Counted from the first letter of the stretch, positions 32,645 to 42,270 are shown. The stretch is 64,000 bases of DNA from Cyclobacteriaceae bacterium (GCA_016787725.1 JAEUTZ010000005.1:260317-324316); one strand, 5' to 3'. Program-made: numbers and translations. The notes: a model not told the origin generated them from the sequence alone.

Positions 32645-35095
32645 CTACTCGCTTCGCAATGCTTTCACCGGGTTTTCCGTGGCTGCCTTCAGCGTTCGTA
32701 CGCCTATGGTCAGGAATGCGATCACCCCGGCCAATAAGGCCGCCAGAATGAATGAGCTTGCGCCTAACGAAATGCGGTACGCAAAATCCTTAAGCCACTC
32801 GCTCATAAATAATGCAGATACCGGAATGGCGACTACGCATGCAAAAACTATTAGTAACAAAAACTCTTTAGATACCATACCTACGATATTTGTCACGGAA
32901 GCGCCCAGCACTTTACGGACTCCTATTTCTTTTGTACGGCTTTCTACCGAATAGGTGACAAGCGCAAACAACCCCATGCAGGCAATCAGAACGACAATGA
33001 TTGAAAGCGTAACAAAGATCTGACCTCGTTTTGTGTCCATTCTGTAAAAATCTTCAAAGCGACTTTCGAGAAACGTATACTCGAGCGGGTTATCCGAATC
33101 AATCTGCGCATTGATCGCTTTCAATTTCTTCAGGGTTTCGTCCCAATTACGCGTATTGATGCGGAGGGTATAATAGTCGATGCGCTGGATGGCCGTATTC
33201 GGAGCTCCGAAAATCACAGGCATCATTTCTGCCCGCAACGATTCAAAGTGAAAATTTTCAACTACACCAATTACTTCCACCCGAAAGGGTTTATCCAAAA
33301 CCTCCTGGCTTCCGCCCGAACGGACCTTCGGAATCTCGATTATTTGCCCGATGGGGTTTATAAGGCCGAGTTGTTGTACCGCGAGGTCAGTGAGAACAAT
33401 TTTCAAAGAGTCTGCTATTGGATCCTCGATGGTGCGGCCTTTCAAAAGTTCAATGTTGTACGTGTTGAGAAAGTCCTTATCAATGCCTACAAAAATCATT
33501 TCCCGATCCTGGGTGCTACTGGAACTGCTTACTGTGGCTATCGGAAAGTTTTTCCACTCACCAGGTACGCGGGTAGAACTGGTAATGCTGATTACTTCAG
33601 CCGGTTGACTAAACTGGGCTTTCACCATTTCAAAATTTCTGCGGAGATTCAGGCTGTTGATATCAATTACCAACAAATTCTCCTGATCAAAACCTAAATC
33701 CTTTTCGCGTAGGTAGGAAAGTTGTTGATAGATCACGAGGGTCGAAGCGATCATCATAATTGAAATTGCGAACTGTGCTACTAATAGAACCTTCCGCACG
33801 GGTATACTTTGGTTAGCAATCTTGACTTCGTTTTTCAATGACTCTACTGCTGAAACCCGAGTCACAATAAATGCTGGATACAAAGCCGAAAGGAGACCTG
33901 CCACAAACATGATCAAAACGAGGAATCCAATCCAGGATAATGGCAGGTTAGCCATCGTCATCTCTTTTCCGGTAAACGTATTCACAGCCGGAAGTAGCAG
34001 TTCAACCAGTACCATAGCCAATAGCAAAGAGAATACGGAGAGCACAATGGAGTCGACTAAAAACTGACCCACGAGTTGACCCCTTTGAGCGCCAAGTGCT
34101 TTGCGTGTACCCATTTCGCGAGTACGCTTATACGCTGCTGCCGTGCTCAAATTCATATAGTTCAAACACGCAATCAACAACAACAAAACCCCCACCGCAC
34201 CAAACATGTAAAGGTAAAAGGGTTTGATGCTGTTAGCGTTTAGCTCATTGTCCTGGGCGTTATCCGAATAGAAATGAATCGTGGTGAGAGGCTGGAGAGA
34301 GAATGTGCTTTTGAACTCTTTATCGGAAGGATAATTCCTTTTAACCAGATCACCGAGCTTTGAAGCAACTTCATCGGCTTGTGTTTCCTGTTTAAGTTTG
34401 AGATACGTAACGTATTCGTTACTGATCCAATCCGTAGAAACATATTCATTATACCAATTAAACAGGGAGGACCAGGTAGCTTCTGAAAAGACAATGTGAA
34501 GCTGAAGATGAGAGTTTTGCGGTGGGTCCTTCATGATACCCGTTACGGTCAAATACACGGGTTGACCTTCACGCCTGAAAGCCGACCAGATTTGCCTGCC
34601 AACTGCGGGCTCATGACCAAAGTATTTTTTCGCCAGCGATTCCGAAATCACGATGGCGTCCGGGTTTTTTAGCACGGTTGCTGGATCCCCCTGCGACAAT
34701 GGAAAGTTGAAAAACTGAAAAAAGTTATCGCTGACTGACCAGATGCGTTCATAACTTCGCAAAGTTGGTTCATTTCCCAGCGTTACCCGCCCAAAGGCTG
34801 AAAGCCTGCACGATTCTTCTATCTCTTCAAATTGCAGTTCAGACTCTTTTCCTAAAAGTGCGGATACCTGTGCTATATTCCGAATGGTACCATCTTCCTG
34901 TTGCTCATGTTGCATCACACGAACCATGCGATCCGCATCAGGATGAAACCGATCGAAGCTTACCTCATTATGAAGATAGAGAACCACAAAGATAAAGCAG
35001 GTAAACCCGAGGGTTAAGCCGGCCATGGTAATCAATGAAAAGGTTCTGCTTTTGAACAGGTGCCTGATAGAAATTTTCAGGTTATTGAGGAGCAT
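32645..35095 (-). CDS. FtsX/MacB-type ABC transporter permease
   Basis: 816 residues with the two-repeat FtsX layout: an N-terminal helix (SLITMAGLTLGFTCFIFVVLYL), an extracytoplasmic domain (FDRFHPDADRMVRV), three helices (about 280-420), a second domain and three C-terminal helices with TKEIGVRKVLGASVTNIVG and ending ENPVKALRSE. It lacks the prefix domain of the 24719 permease and has no PadR beside it. The ATPase partner is not in the window. The substrate is unknown. About 60 percent of its signature positions match the other permease by eye, so the two are paralogues. Confidence 0.9.
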   Translation of the reverse strand: MLLNNLKISIRHLFKSRTFSLITMAGLTLGFTCFIFVVLYLHNEVSFDRFHPDADRMVRVMQHEQQEDGTIRNIAQVSALLGKESELQFEEIEESCRLSAFGRVTLGNEPTLRSYERIWSVSDNFFQFFNFPLSQGDPATVLKNPDAIVISESLAKKYFGHEPAVGRQIWSAFRREGQPVYLTVTGIMKDPPQNSHLQLHIVFSEATWSSLFNWYNEYVSTDWISNEYVTYLKLKQETQADEVASKLGDLVKRNYPSDKEFKSTFSLQPLTTIHFYSDNAQDNELNANSIKPFYLYMFGAVGVLLLLIACLNYMNLSTAAAYKRTREMGTRKALGAQRGQLVGQFLVDSIVLSVFSLLLAMVLVELLLPAVNTFTGKEMTMANLPLSWIGFLVLIMFVAGLLSALYPAFIVTRVSAVESLKNEVKIANQSIPVRKVLLVAQFAISIMMIASTLVIYQQLSYLREKDLGFDQENLLVIDINSLNLRRNFEMVKAQFSQPAEVISITSSTRVPGEWKNFPIATVSSSSSTQDREMIFVGIDKDFLNTYNIELLKGRTIEDPIADSLKIVLTDLAVQQLGLINPIGQIIEIPKVRSGGSQEVLDKPFRVEVIGVVENFHFESLRAEMMPVIFGAPNTAIQRIDYYTLRINTRNWDETLKKLKAINAQIDSDNPLEYTFLESRFEDFYRMDTKRGQIFVTLSIIVVLIACMGLFALVTYSVESRTKEIGVRKVLGASVTNIVGMVSKEFLLLIVFACVVAIPVSALFMSEWLKDFAYRISLGASSFILAALLAGVIAFLTIGVRTLKAATENPVKALRSE

Positions 35096-35247
35096 AATGA
35101 TAGGTTTAACTAACGGAATTCAATAACCCTACCAAATCCAAAATGCCAAATTAGCTGCTAAATCATTGGTTTCGAAATTATGAACAGTGCGAAAGCGAGC
35201 ATTTTCGTTCACTGGCGGACGACTAGGAACACGGTTGGGGGTTAATC

Positions 35248-37119
35248 TTAAAACTTGGGGGTTTCGATTTCAGCAAAATCTCCACGAAGTAGCCGGTAGC
35301 GTTTTCGGGCTTCCGCAGCATACACACTGCCGGGAAAACGGTTTAGAAACTCACGGTAAATCTCCATGGCTTTGTCTTTGTTCTTCAGGCTGCGTTCATA
35401 AATTTCCCCTTGCAAAAAGTAAGCATCGTCTGAAAGGATATCGTCACCGTAGTCCGTGTTTATTTTTTCTAATACAGATACGGCTTGCTCAAATGAACCG
35501 CGCTTCATCAGCACATTGGCTTCCAGCCAGTACACATCATCCAGGATTGATCTTGAGGTGGCAAATGCTTCCGGAAATTTTTGAATGCGTTCAAGGGCCT
35601 CGTCATTTTTATTTTGCGCCAATAGCAATTCGATGGAGGCAAATTCTTTAAGGGCGGTTCCGGCACTGTCAAACGTAGTGTTTTCCTTGATCAACATGCT
35701 TAACTCCATGGCATCGTTGGCAATTTCTCGCGAGGTGGCTTGCTTCAAAATATCAAGGTGTTCCTGAGCTAATAAAAATTCCCCCTTGTAATAGGAAAGC
35801 TTTGCATTGCGCAGTTTTGCCTCATAACCCAGGGGCGCTTCCCGTTGCGACTTTTCTACCTGTGAATAGAGAAGGGTTGCTTCCCAGGCTTCTTCTTTCA
35901 GAATATAAATATCGCCTAACTCAATTTTTGCTTTGGCCTTTAACGTGGGGGTAACTTTATTGTTGACTATGATTTGGTTTATCAGAGCGATAGCGGAATC
36001 CTTCTGATCGAGGTAGTATGCATACAACAACGACTGCCTTAGAATAGCGTCATAAGAATTTGGATTCTCCGGATAGGCGTTTCGAAACTGGTTATACTCG
36101 GAAATGAGGTACGAGACTGAATCGCGGTTAACCGGATAACTACTTTTTATTTTAGCTTCACGGGCCTGTACCAATCCCAACCGGGCCGGAAGTTCGTTAG
36201 GTGTGTTTGCATATTCCTTAATTACAAATTGAAAACTTCGACCGGCATTTTCGTAGTCGCTATTGTTTAGTGCAATCTGTGCTATCTCCAGCGTTTTGGA
36301 TTGTTCCTTTTTGAACCGTTTATCATAGGCCCGTGCTTGAATAAATGCCCCGTAGAAATTCTTTTGCTGAAGATTAACCCAAATCAACAAGTCCGCATAT
36401 ACTTCTGAATTTTGATTACGTTGAACACGGTCATACAGCAATTTCTCCAGACTTTCCAGCTCTTCGGGTTTTGTGAGCAAAATCTGCATCAGATTTTTCA
36501 CATAGGAAATGTTGGCGGGCGTTTGAGTTACATAGTTCAGATACTCTTCCACCATGGCATCGCGCTTACCTGAGATTCGGTATAGATTCGCTAATTCGAG
36601 AGTGTATAAATTAGTGTTTCCCGTAGCTGAACGCGCTTCTTGCAATGCTTGTACAGAGTAGTCAATCAAATTTCGGGCAGCCAGATAGTCTGAAATAGTT
36701 TTTAGTTTATAGGCGTCATCGCCTTGCGATTTCATTAGGGCTTTCAAGTACTTATCGGCTCTGGCCAAATCACCGGAACGGACATACACCACCCCCAAGT
36801 CCAATCGGTAGGTAAGCCGGCCATCGCGCTTGATGAGCTTCTCGAGATAGTCCTCGGCTGTTTCAAAATGCCCCATGTCGAGCTGCAGGTTGAGGTAATT
36901 GGTGTGGATAAGTGGAACATTTTCATTTTTTTTTGCCAGCTGTTGGTAAAGTGTCAGGGCCTTATCTTTTTGACCTTTTACCACGTATTCGTTGGCAATT
37001 TGAATTTCTTGCAAATCCTGTGCAAATCCAGCAGTGGAAAGAATAACACATGTGAACAGCATGTATATTCTTATTATTAAATATTTAAAATTTATGTTGT
37101 TGTAGTTATTTGTGTGCAT
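35248..37119 (-). CDS. TPR-repeat protein, exported
   Basis: Up to 623 residues. Start is either 37119 (as given) or Met20 at 37062; the long form supplies the basic n-region (K12, R17) before the hydrophobic LIIRIYMLFTCVILSTAGFA signal peptide, which ends with AFAQ-like cleavage. The rest is a chain of helical tetratricopeptide repeats (ALTLYQQLAK, AEDYLEKLIKRD, ADKYLKALMKS, AMEIYREFLNRFPGS), consistent with a periplasmic scaffold. No enzymatic motif. It heads away from the AT-rich, DnaA-box-bearing gap at 37120. In this lineage such TPR genes sit near mnmG. Function unknown. Confidence 0.85.
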   Translation of the reverse strand: MHTNNYNNINFKYLIIRIYMLFTCVILSTAGFAQDLQEIQIANEYVVKGQKDKALTLYQQLAKKNENVPLIHTNYLNLQLDMGHFETAEDYLEKLIKRDGRLTYRLDLGVVYVRSGDLARADKYLKALMKSQGDDAYKLKTISDYLAARNLIDYSVQALQEARSATGNTNLYTLELANLYRISGKRDAMVEEYLNYVTQTPANISYVKNLMQILLTKPEELESLEKLLYDRVQRNQNSEVYADLLIWVNLQQKNFYGAFIQARAYDKRFKKEQSKTLEIAQIALNNSDYENAGRSFQFVIKEYANTPNELPARLGLVQAREAKIKSSYPVNRDSVSYLISEYNQFRNAYPENPNSYDAILRQSLLYAYYLDQKDSAIALINQIIVNNKVTPTLKAKAKIELGDIYILKEEAWEATLLYSQVEKSQREAPLGYEAKLRNAKLSYYKGEFLLAQEHLDILKQATSREIANDAMELSMLIKENTTFDSAGTALKEFASIELLLAQNKNDEALERIQKFPEAFATSRSILDDVYWLEANVLMKRGSFEQAVSVLEKINTDYGDDILSDDAYFLQGEIYERSLKNKDKAMEIYREFLNRFPGSVYAAEARKRYRLLRGDFAEIETPKF

Positions 37120-37368
37120 ATGTGGATAACCCGTACTTGATCAATTTAAGTTAGTTATATGTGAATAGTTTCTCTCTTAGTAGGTTCTGATTTTAGATGG
37201 ATTGCGATGATTATACAAAGTTATTAACATTAAATGGCCTTTGTGAGTTATTCTTTGAAATCATAAACATTGAGTGGATAAGTGGTTTAGGAAGCGTGTA
37301 TTTCAACATTTTTTTTGAAGGCCGTAGCGTGATTTGGGGTATGGAGCGGATTGGGATAGTTTTCCACA
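37070..37368. other. AT-rich DnaA-box cluster, candidate origin of replication
   Basis: The gap 37120-37384 carries several sites close to the DnaA box TTATCCACA: an exact match on the minus strand (TGTGGATAA, 37121-37129) and one-mismatch sites TGTGAATAG (37160-37168, two mismatches to strict), TTATACAAA (37211-37219), TTATTAACA (37221-37229), AGTGGATAA (37273-37281) and TTTTCCACA (37360-37368). Next to them lies a very AT-rich tract (about 37062-37110) that could unwind. mnmG and two parS-like sites lie 4.5 kb away. Genes on both sides run leftwards, which argues mildly against. No skew was computed. Confidence 0.45.
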
Positions 37369-37384
37369 TCCATAAACATTCGCT

Positions 37385-39025
37385 TCAGAATCTTATCACC
37401 AAGGGTCCGACTTCCCAATTGGCGCGAATGGGAAAAGTATATTTTCCTTCTTCTGATTTGTAAAAAAGAATGGGTTCTGGTTCTGTTTTGTAATTGAAAT
37501 TCCCAGGATCCCACCGTTTATTTTTGTTGCGGTCGATGTGAACGCGTATTTTATAATCCTGGGGCTTCAGATATTTAAAAGTAATCGTCTTCACATTTTT
37601 TGCTGATTGGACAAGTTTATTGTCACTGGAAAGTATTTCTATGAAATAATCTTTTTCTGTGGTTTCTATTTCCAGAGTTACCATGCCAGTAGTTTCTTCC
37701 GTAACAATCGGTATTTCTTTTTGAATAATCGAGGAGCTATCATTTTCGATACTTATGAGTGCGGCTTTTGAGTAAACGAGGGAAGGCTTCTCGGATTTTC
37801 GTTTTGAGTGTTTTGGTACAGAGTCAGCAGGTATATCAATGAAAGTACTATACTTAATTGTATGCGTAAGCGTGTCAAACTCAAATTCTTTTATACGTAC
37901 TGGAATTCTGGTAGCCGAGTCGATGCGAATATAAATACTGTCATAATTAATTTGTTTTAAGAGCTTGTTATACGAAAGGGTATGGCTGAATTTTTTTGTG
38001 GAAGGATCAAAGCTTTCGTTTACCTCCTTGACTTTAAAGGATTCACTTGCCATTTTGGTTTCGGTGTACTTTAGATAGACGGTTGTGTCAAGTTTTTGAT
38101 TGACGCTATCGCTGGCAAGGATTTGTATTTGCACAGAATCAGCCTTATCAAAATTCTTGTAAAAGATAAGTTCGGTCCGGTTGTCTCCAAACGTATAAAT
38201 AGCGGACTGAGAATCTGGTAAGCTAACTTTAATGGAATCTACAGATTTATTGAATCGCACAAGACTAGTACCGATGGTATGCCGTACACTGGTCAAAGCC
38301 AGCGCGCGAGCATCTACCGTAATAAGTTTGATTGCAATTGAATCCGTTTTCGTTTCTGTTTGTATCGGATTAATAAGGTAACCGAACTTTTCAGACTTGC
38401 TTTCTACTTTCAGGTTTTTGTTCTTGTCTTCAAAAGCATATACATAATAATTTCCGGCTTTTAGATTCTGTAGCGTAAACTGTCCTTTTTTATTTGATTT
38501 TGTGAAGTAAGTGGGGGTATGATTAAAGATGTTGAAGGTATCAGATTGATACAAGGCCACTGTTATTTTCTCTGGAATCTTTTCACTAAACAATAGCGCA
38601 ACTGTTCCATTGATGGAAAGAGAATCAATGGTGTCGCCAGTACTGAATGCCAGCCGCAAGTCTTCAGCCGGATTGCTTTCCGTAATGTCTTGAATTCCTT
38701 CCCTAAAGGCGATGCTATATGTGGTGCTGTCAGTCCATGGAAATTCTGGCTCAATAATTACTTTTTTACCCCGTGCTAAATATTTGGTGTTCTTACCCGG
38801 AGAGGGAGTTATCAGAATTTCTTCTCGCGGATCCTTGAGTTTAATTTCTTCATTAAAGACGAGTTCAATATTCTTTCCCTTAAAGTTTTTTTGATTGTGG
38901 GCAGGAATGGAGGATATCAGTACAGGTGGCGCTTCGTCTTTCGGGCCACCGGTGGGGGTTGTTTGATTTGCACAACCTGTAGCCAGGAGCAAGAGTATGA
39001 CACTTATTAGGGTTGTGCCTTTCAT
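37385..39025 (-). CDS. Ig-like domain lipoprotein
   Basis: 546 residues. The lipobox LLLATGC (cysteine at about 18) predicts a lipoprotein. The N-terminal 110 residues hold a Big_5/SbsA Ig-like domain (PPVLISSIPAHNQKNFKGKNIELVFNEEIKL, shown here in separate short motifs), then a carboxypeptidase-like beta domain (GQFTLQNLKAGNYYVYAFEDKN), further beta modules and a C-terminal KTITFKYLKPQDYKIRVHID region. Such proteins are common beside mnmG in Cytophagales. Function not known; a surface structural role is likely. Its stop codon overlaps the gap used for the candidate origin by nothing. It overlaps the start of nothing; the methyltransferase stop is four bases into it. Confidence 0.8.
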   Translation of the reverse strand: MKGTTLISVILLLLATGCANQTTPTGGPKDEAPPVLISSIPAHNQKNFKGKNIELVFNEEIKLKDPREEILITPSPGKNTKYLARGKKVIIEPEFPWTDSTTYSIAFREGIQDITESNPAEDLRLAFSTGDTIDSLSINGTVALLFSEKIPEKITVALYQSDTFNIFNHTPTYFTKSNKKGQFTLQNLKAGNYYVYAFEDKNKNLKVESKSEKFGYLINPIQTETKTDSIAIKLITVDARALALTSVRHTIGTSLVRFNKSVDSIKVSLPDSQSAIYTFGDNRTELIFYKNFDKADSVQIQILASDSVNQKLDTTVYLKYTETKMASESFKVKEVNESFDPSTKKFSHTLSYNKLLKQINYDSIYIRIDSATRIPVRIKEFEFDTLTHTIKYSTFIDIPADSVPKHSKRKSEKPSLVYSKAALISIENDSSSIIQKEIPIVTEETTGMVTLEIETTEKDYFIEILSSDNKLVQSAKNVKTITFKYLKPQDYKIRVHIDRNKNKRWDPGNFNYKTEPEPILFYKSEEGKYTFPIRANWEVGPLVIRF

Positions 39026-39912
39026 TTATGTCGGGCAATATAAATTAAACTGGAGTATTCACCGGTTTTTGTGGCCATTGAATTAGACGTTATCCCTGAT
39101 AAAAATGCGTTTATCATACGCAAGAAAAATGGGGTCTTAGAATGTTGATAGGATTCACTGAGCAGCGATACATAAAAGGCATCTAATTTCATTGGAACAA
39201 TTTTTATTACTTCTAAGCGATGTTGCGACAAAAGTTGTTCCATATTCTTTTGTGTGAAATGCCACAAATGGCGCGGCACATCATAGCCGGCCCAGTATGC
39301 TCCATATTTTTTGGCATCAGCAGAAAGGTAATTAGGTACAGCCAGCAGCATAATTCCGGATTTATTTAATAGCGCTTTCAGTTTTGACAGAGTCTCATTC
39401 AGGTTGTGCACATGCTCTAGTACGTGCCAAAGAGTGATTACATCGAAATTACCCAGGTTAGTATTCAGCGTAGGATAGATATGGTTTTGAATAATTGTAT
39501 CTGCATTTGTCCGCGCGCTTTCTGAAGGTTCAACGCCCATCACTTTCCATTGATTGGCATGAAGGTATTTTAAAAATTCACCTGTACCGCATCCATAATC
39601 AAGTAGGGTACCGGGTTGTTGGAGGCGGGTTATCAAATTTAATTTCCAGCGAAGTGTAAATTTTCTGGCGATAAGGTAGACCTGATCTAGGAGGGTTCTG
39701 GTGCCACCGGTATGAGAAACATATTTATCGGACGCATAGAATAATCCGATTGAATGTTGGTCTGGTCTGGGGCTGGTGATTCCAAACCCACAGGTTGTAC
39801 AACCATTAATTTGAAATTCATTTTGACTCACAGTGTAATCTCTTACCGTGAGTAGTTGTTGAAAGGAGGAGGAAGCACAGACGGGACATTCAGTGACCGA
39901 TTCCAGAGTCAT
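39022..39912 (-). CDS. Class I SAM-dependent methyltransferase with N-terminal zinc-ribbon
   Basis: 296 residues. The N-terminus has a CxxC...CxxC metal-ribbon (CPVCASS, CTTCGFG) and the Rossmann core starts with TLLDYGCGTGEFLKYL (motif I, about 100), then VMGVEPSES, FDVITLWHVLEHV and PNYLSADAKKYGAYW. This is the Methyltransf_23/ribbon type often annotated as a ubiquinone- or tRNA-type methyltransferase, but the substrate is unknown. It is four bases upstream of, and overlaps, the Ig lipoprotein gene, and its start is at the mnmG stop, so it belongs to the same operon. Confidence 0.85.
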   Translation of the reverse strand: MTLESVTECPVCASSSFQQLLTVRDYTVSQNEFQINGCTTCGFGITSPRPDQHSIGLFYASDKYVSHTGGTRTLLDQVYLIARKFTLRWKLNLITRLQQPGTLLDYGCGTGEFLKYLHANQWKVMGVEPSESARTNADTIIQNHIYPTLNTNLGNFDVITLWHVLEHVHNLNETLSKLKALLNKSGIMLLAVPNYLSADAKKYGAYWAGYDVPRHLWHFTQKNMEQLLSQHRLEVIKIVPMKLDAFYVSLLSESYQHSKTPFFLRMINAFLSGITSNSMATKTGEYSSLIYIARHK

Positions 39913-41774
39913 TATTTACCAAGGTAGACGGTTAGAATCGAAACATCGGCTGGTGATACGCCACTGATTCTGGACATTTGCCCGATGGTTTGTGGACGAA
40001 TACGCTTTAGTTTTTCCCGGGCTTCCGAGGAGAGCGCTTTTACCCGATCGTAATCAAAATCCGATTTGATTTTGTAATCTTCAAGGCTTTCGATTTTTTG
40101 AGCAAGGGTTCGTTCACGTTCAATATACGATTCATATTTCAAGTTGATTTCAACTTGTTGTTGTACCTCGGTAGTATAACGATCTAATTTTGATTTGATG
40201 GCAGGGTCTAATTTTTTCAGCTCGTTCATGCCGATTTGCGGTCGTTTAAGCAGACTGACTACAGGTACTTTTTCTGATAAGGTCGTAGTGCTAAGCATCT
40301 GTAATTCGTCATTTACTATTTCAGGAATCGCGCGCATATCAGCAAGTTCTCTTGTAAGCCTGGTGATCTCATTTTTCTTATCGAGCATCCGCTCTAATCG
40401 AGTATCAGTAGCGAGTCCTAGCTTATGACCTAATTCGGTTAAGCGCAGATCAGCATTATCTTGGCGAAGGAGAATCCGGTACTCGGCACGGGAAGTGAAC
40501 ATGCGATAGGGTTCCTGTGTGCCTTTATTTACGAGGTCGTCAATCAGTACCCCGATATAAGCTTCCGACCTTTTGAGAATGAAGGGGTCTCTATTGTGAA
40601 CTTTATTGTGGGCATTTATCCCCGCCATAAGTCCCTGGCAGGCGGCTTCTTCGTAGCCGGTTGTACCATTAATTTGTCCTGCAAAGTACAGATTATCAAT
40701 TAGTTGTGTCTCTAAACTCGGCTTCAACTGGGTAGGTGGAAAATAATCGTATTCTATGGCATATCCCGGGCGAAACATTTTAGCATTCTCAAATCCTGGA
40801 ATTTTGCGCAAAGCCTGGTATTGGATGTCTTCGGGTAAAGAGGTGGAGAATCCATTCACGTAGATTTCGACCGTGTTCCACCCTTCTGGTTCCACAAAGA
40901 TTTGATGCCTTTCGCGCTCAGCAAACCGGTTGATTTTGTCTTCAATGGAAGGACAATATCGTGGACCCAGGCCTTTAATCCGACCCTGAAACATAGGTGA
41001 TTTATCGAATCCTTTTTCAAGTTCCTTATGAACAGAATCGTTGGTATAGGTTATCCAACAGCTTAGTTGTTTCCCGAGTGGTTTAGTATCAGAGTAAGAG
41101 AATTTGCCAGGATTTTCATCCCCTGGCTGTTCTTCCATCGCGGCATAGTTAAGTGAGCGACCATCAATACGCGGTGGTGTACCCGTTTTCATCCTGCCAG
41201 ATTCAAAGCCTAACTGCTGCAGCTGCTCGGTAAGCCCGGTGGCTGCTTTTTCGGCCGTGCGTCCACCTCCGAAGTTCTTTTCGCCAATATGGATCTTACC
41301 ATTTAGGAAGGTTCCATTTGTTAGGATTACCGATTTACCGTGTATTTCCAATCCTAACGCGGTCTTTATCCCAACTGCTTGTCTATCCTTAACAAGGATG
41401 GCAGAAGCCATCTCTTGCCAGAAATCGACATTTGGAGTATTTTCCAGTGCCAGGCGCCATTCCTCCGCAAAGCGCATTCGGTCATTTTGGGTTCGAGGAC
41501 TCCACATTGCCGGACCCTTTGATAAGTTAAGCATGCGAAACTGCAACATGGATTTATCTGATATAATCCCGGAATATCCACCCAAAGCATCGATTTCGCG
41601 TACGATTTGACCCTTCGCCACCCCTCCCATTGCAGGATTGCAAGACATTTGGGCAATGGTATTCATGTTCATCGTTACCAAAAGCACCCTAGAGCCCATA
41701 TTAGCTGCTGCGGCTGCAGCTTCGCAGCCAGCATGTCCGGCACCAACAACAATTACATCGTATTCTGGAAACAT
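39912..41774 (-). CDS. mnmG: tRNA uridine-5-carboxymethylaminomethyl modification enzyme MnmG
   Basis: Shown from the Met at 41774 (MFPEYDVIVVGAGHAG). An alternative ATG at 41804 begins MFHVEQ and encodes the parS-like palindrome in its first codons; a TTG at 41816 is weaker. About 620 residues. With MnmE it forms the cmnm5 modification at the wobble uridine of tRNAs. FAD motif GAGHAGCEAAAAAA, CNPAMGGVAKGQIVREIDALGG, and the C-terminal domain (DYKIKSDFDYDRVKALS...RPQTIGQMSRISGVSPAD) are intact. Its upstream neighbour is ybeY; the two parS-like boxes flank its start. Gene order DUF4175-HATPase-ybeY-mnmG-methyltransferase is typical of Cytophagales. Confidence 0.95.
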   Translation of the reverse strand: MFPEYDVIVVGAGHAGCEAAAAAANMGSRVLLVTMNMNTIAQMSCNPAMGGVAKGQIVREIDALGGYSGIISDKSMLQFRMLNLSKGPAMWSPRTQNDRMRFAEEWRLALENTPNVDFWQEMASAILVKDRQAVGIKTALGLEIHGKSVILTNGTFLNGKIHIGEKNFGGGRTAEKAATGLTEQLQQLGFESGRMKTGTPPRIDGRSLNYAAMEEQPGDENPGKFSYSDTKPLGKQLSCWITYTNDSVHKELEKGFDKSPMFQGRIKGLGPRYCPSIEDKINRFAERERHQIFVEPEGWNTVEIYVNGFSTSLPEDIQYQALRKIPGFENAKMFRPGYAIEYDYFPPTQLKPSLETQLIDNLYFAGQINGTTGYEEAACQGLMAGINAHNKVHNRDPFILKRSEAYIGVLIDDLVNKGTQEPYRMFTSRAEYRILLRQDNADLRLTELGHKLGLATDTRLERMLDKKNEITRLTRELADMRAIPEIVNDELQMLSTTTLSEKVPVVSLLKRPQIGMNELKKLDPAIKSKLDRYTTEVQQQVEINLKYESYIERERTLAQKIESLEDYKIKSDFDYDRVKALSSEAREKLKRIRPQTIGQMSRISGVSPADVSILTVYLGK

Positions 41775-41787
41775 TAGTTTTTTGGTT

Positions 41788-41803
41788 TGTTCCACGTGGA
41801 ACA
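41788..41803. other. parS-like ParB-binding palindrome
   Basis: TGTTCCACGTGGAACA is a perfect 16-base palindrome with the parS core (consensus TGTTnCACGTGAAACA, one or two differences). It overlaps the first codons of the longest sensible mnmG start (MFHVEQ at 41804), a feature seen in other genomes where mnmG sits near the origin. ParB spreading from such sites organises the origin region. ParA/ParB genes are not in the window. Confidence 0.85.
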
Positions 41804-41831
41804 TGGCTTGTCCCAATTTTGATCAGAAGCG

Positions 41832-41847
41832 CGTTCCACGTGAAACA
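41832..41847. other. Second parS-like ParB-binding site
   Basis: CGTTCCACGTGAAACA matches the B. subtilis parS sequence TGTTCCACGTGAAACA in 15 of 16 bases. It starts 28 bases after the end of the first site and ends directly before the ybeY stop codon (41848). Two sites so close together argue for a real centromere-type element. Confidence 0.8.
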
Positions 41848-42270
41848 TTACTCGCGCAAAGATAGGCAAGCTTCTTCTTTTTTGCGCATTTGAGCTTTTT
41901 CCTGCGGCTTCTTGTCGTTGTACCCCATTAAGTGCAGCACACCATGAATTATGACGCGATCTAGCTCATCCAAAGCGGATACCTTAAACCGCTTTGCATT
42001 ATCTAACACGCGTTCAATGCTGATATAGATATCGCCCGCAATCTGTTTGGGTGAGTTCGCATTGTCGAAAGTAATGATATCGGTGTAGGTGTTATGGTGG
42101 AGGTATTGCTTGTTCAGTTGAAGCAGAAACCGGTCAGAGCAAAAAATGAAGTTCAATTCACCGAGCTCGACTTTTTCCAGGGCGAGAATGGATTTAATCC
42201 ATGTGGCCTTTTTTCGTGGGTGTTCCGGACTAAAATCAACGTCTTCCGAGAAGAAATGGATTGTGCCCAT
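41848..42270 (-). CDS. ybeY: Endoribonuclease YbeY
   Basis: 140 residues. YbeY is a zinc-dependent RNase needed for 16S rRNA 3' end maturation and ribosome quality control. The metal motif reads HGVLHLMGYND: the third histidine of the HGxLHLxGYDH motif is aspartate, which is the usual Bacteroidota form (also DKKPQEKAQMRKKEE follows). TITFDNANSPKQIAGDIYISIERV is the upstream core. It starts at the stop of the ATPase gene (42270) and ends at the second parS-like site. Confidence 0.93.
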   Translation of the reverse strand: MGTIHFFSEDVDFSPEHPRKKATWIKSILALEKVELGELNFIFCSDRFLLQLNKQYLHHNTYTDIITFDNANSPKQIAGDIYISIERVLDNAKRFKVSALDELDRVIIHGVLHLMGYNDKKPQEKAQMRKKEEACLSLRE

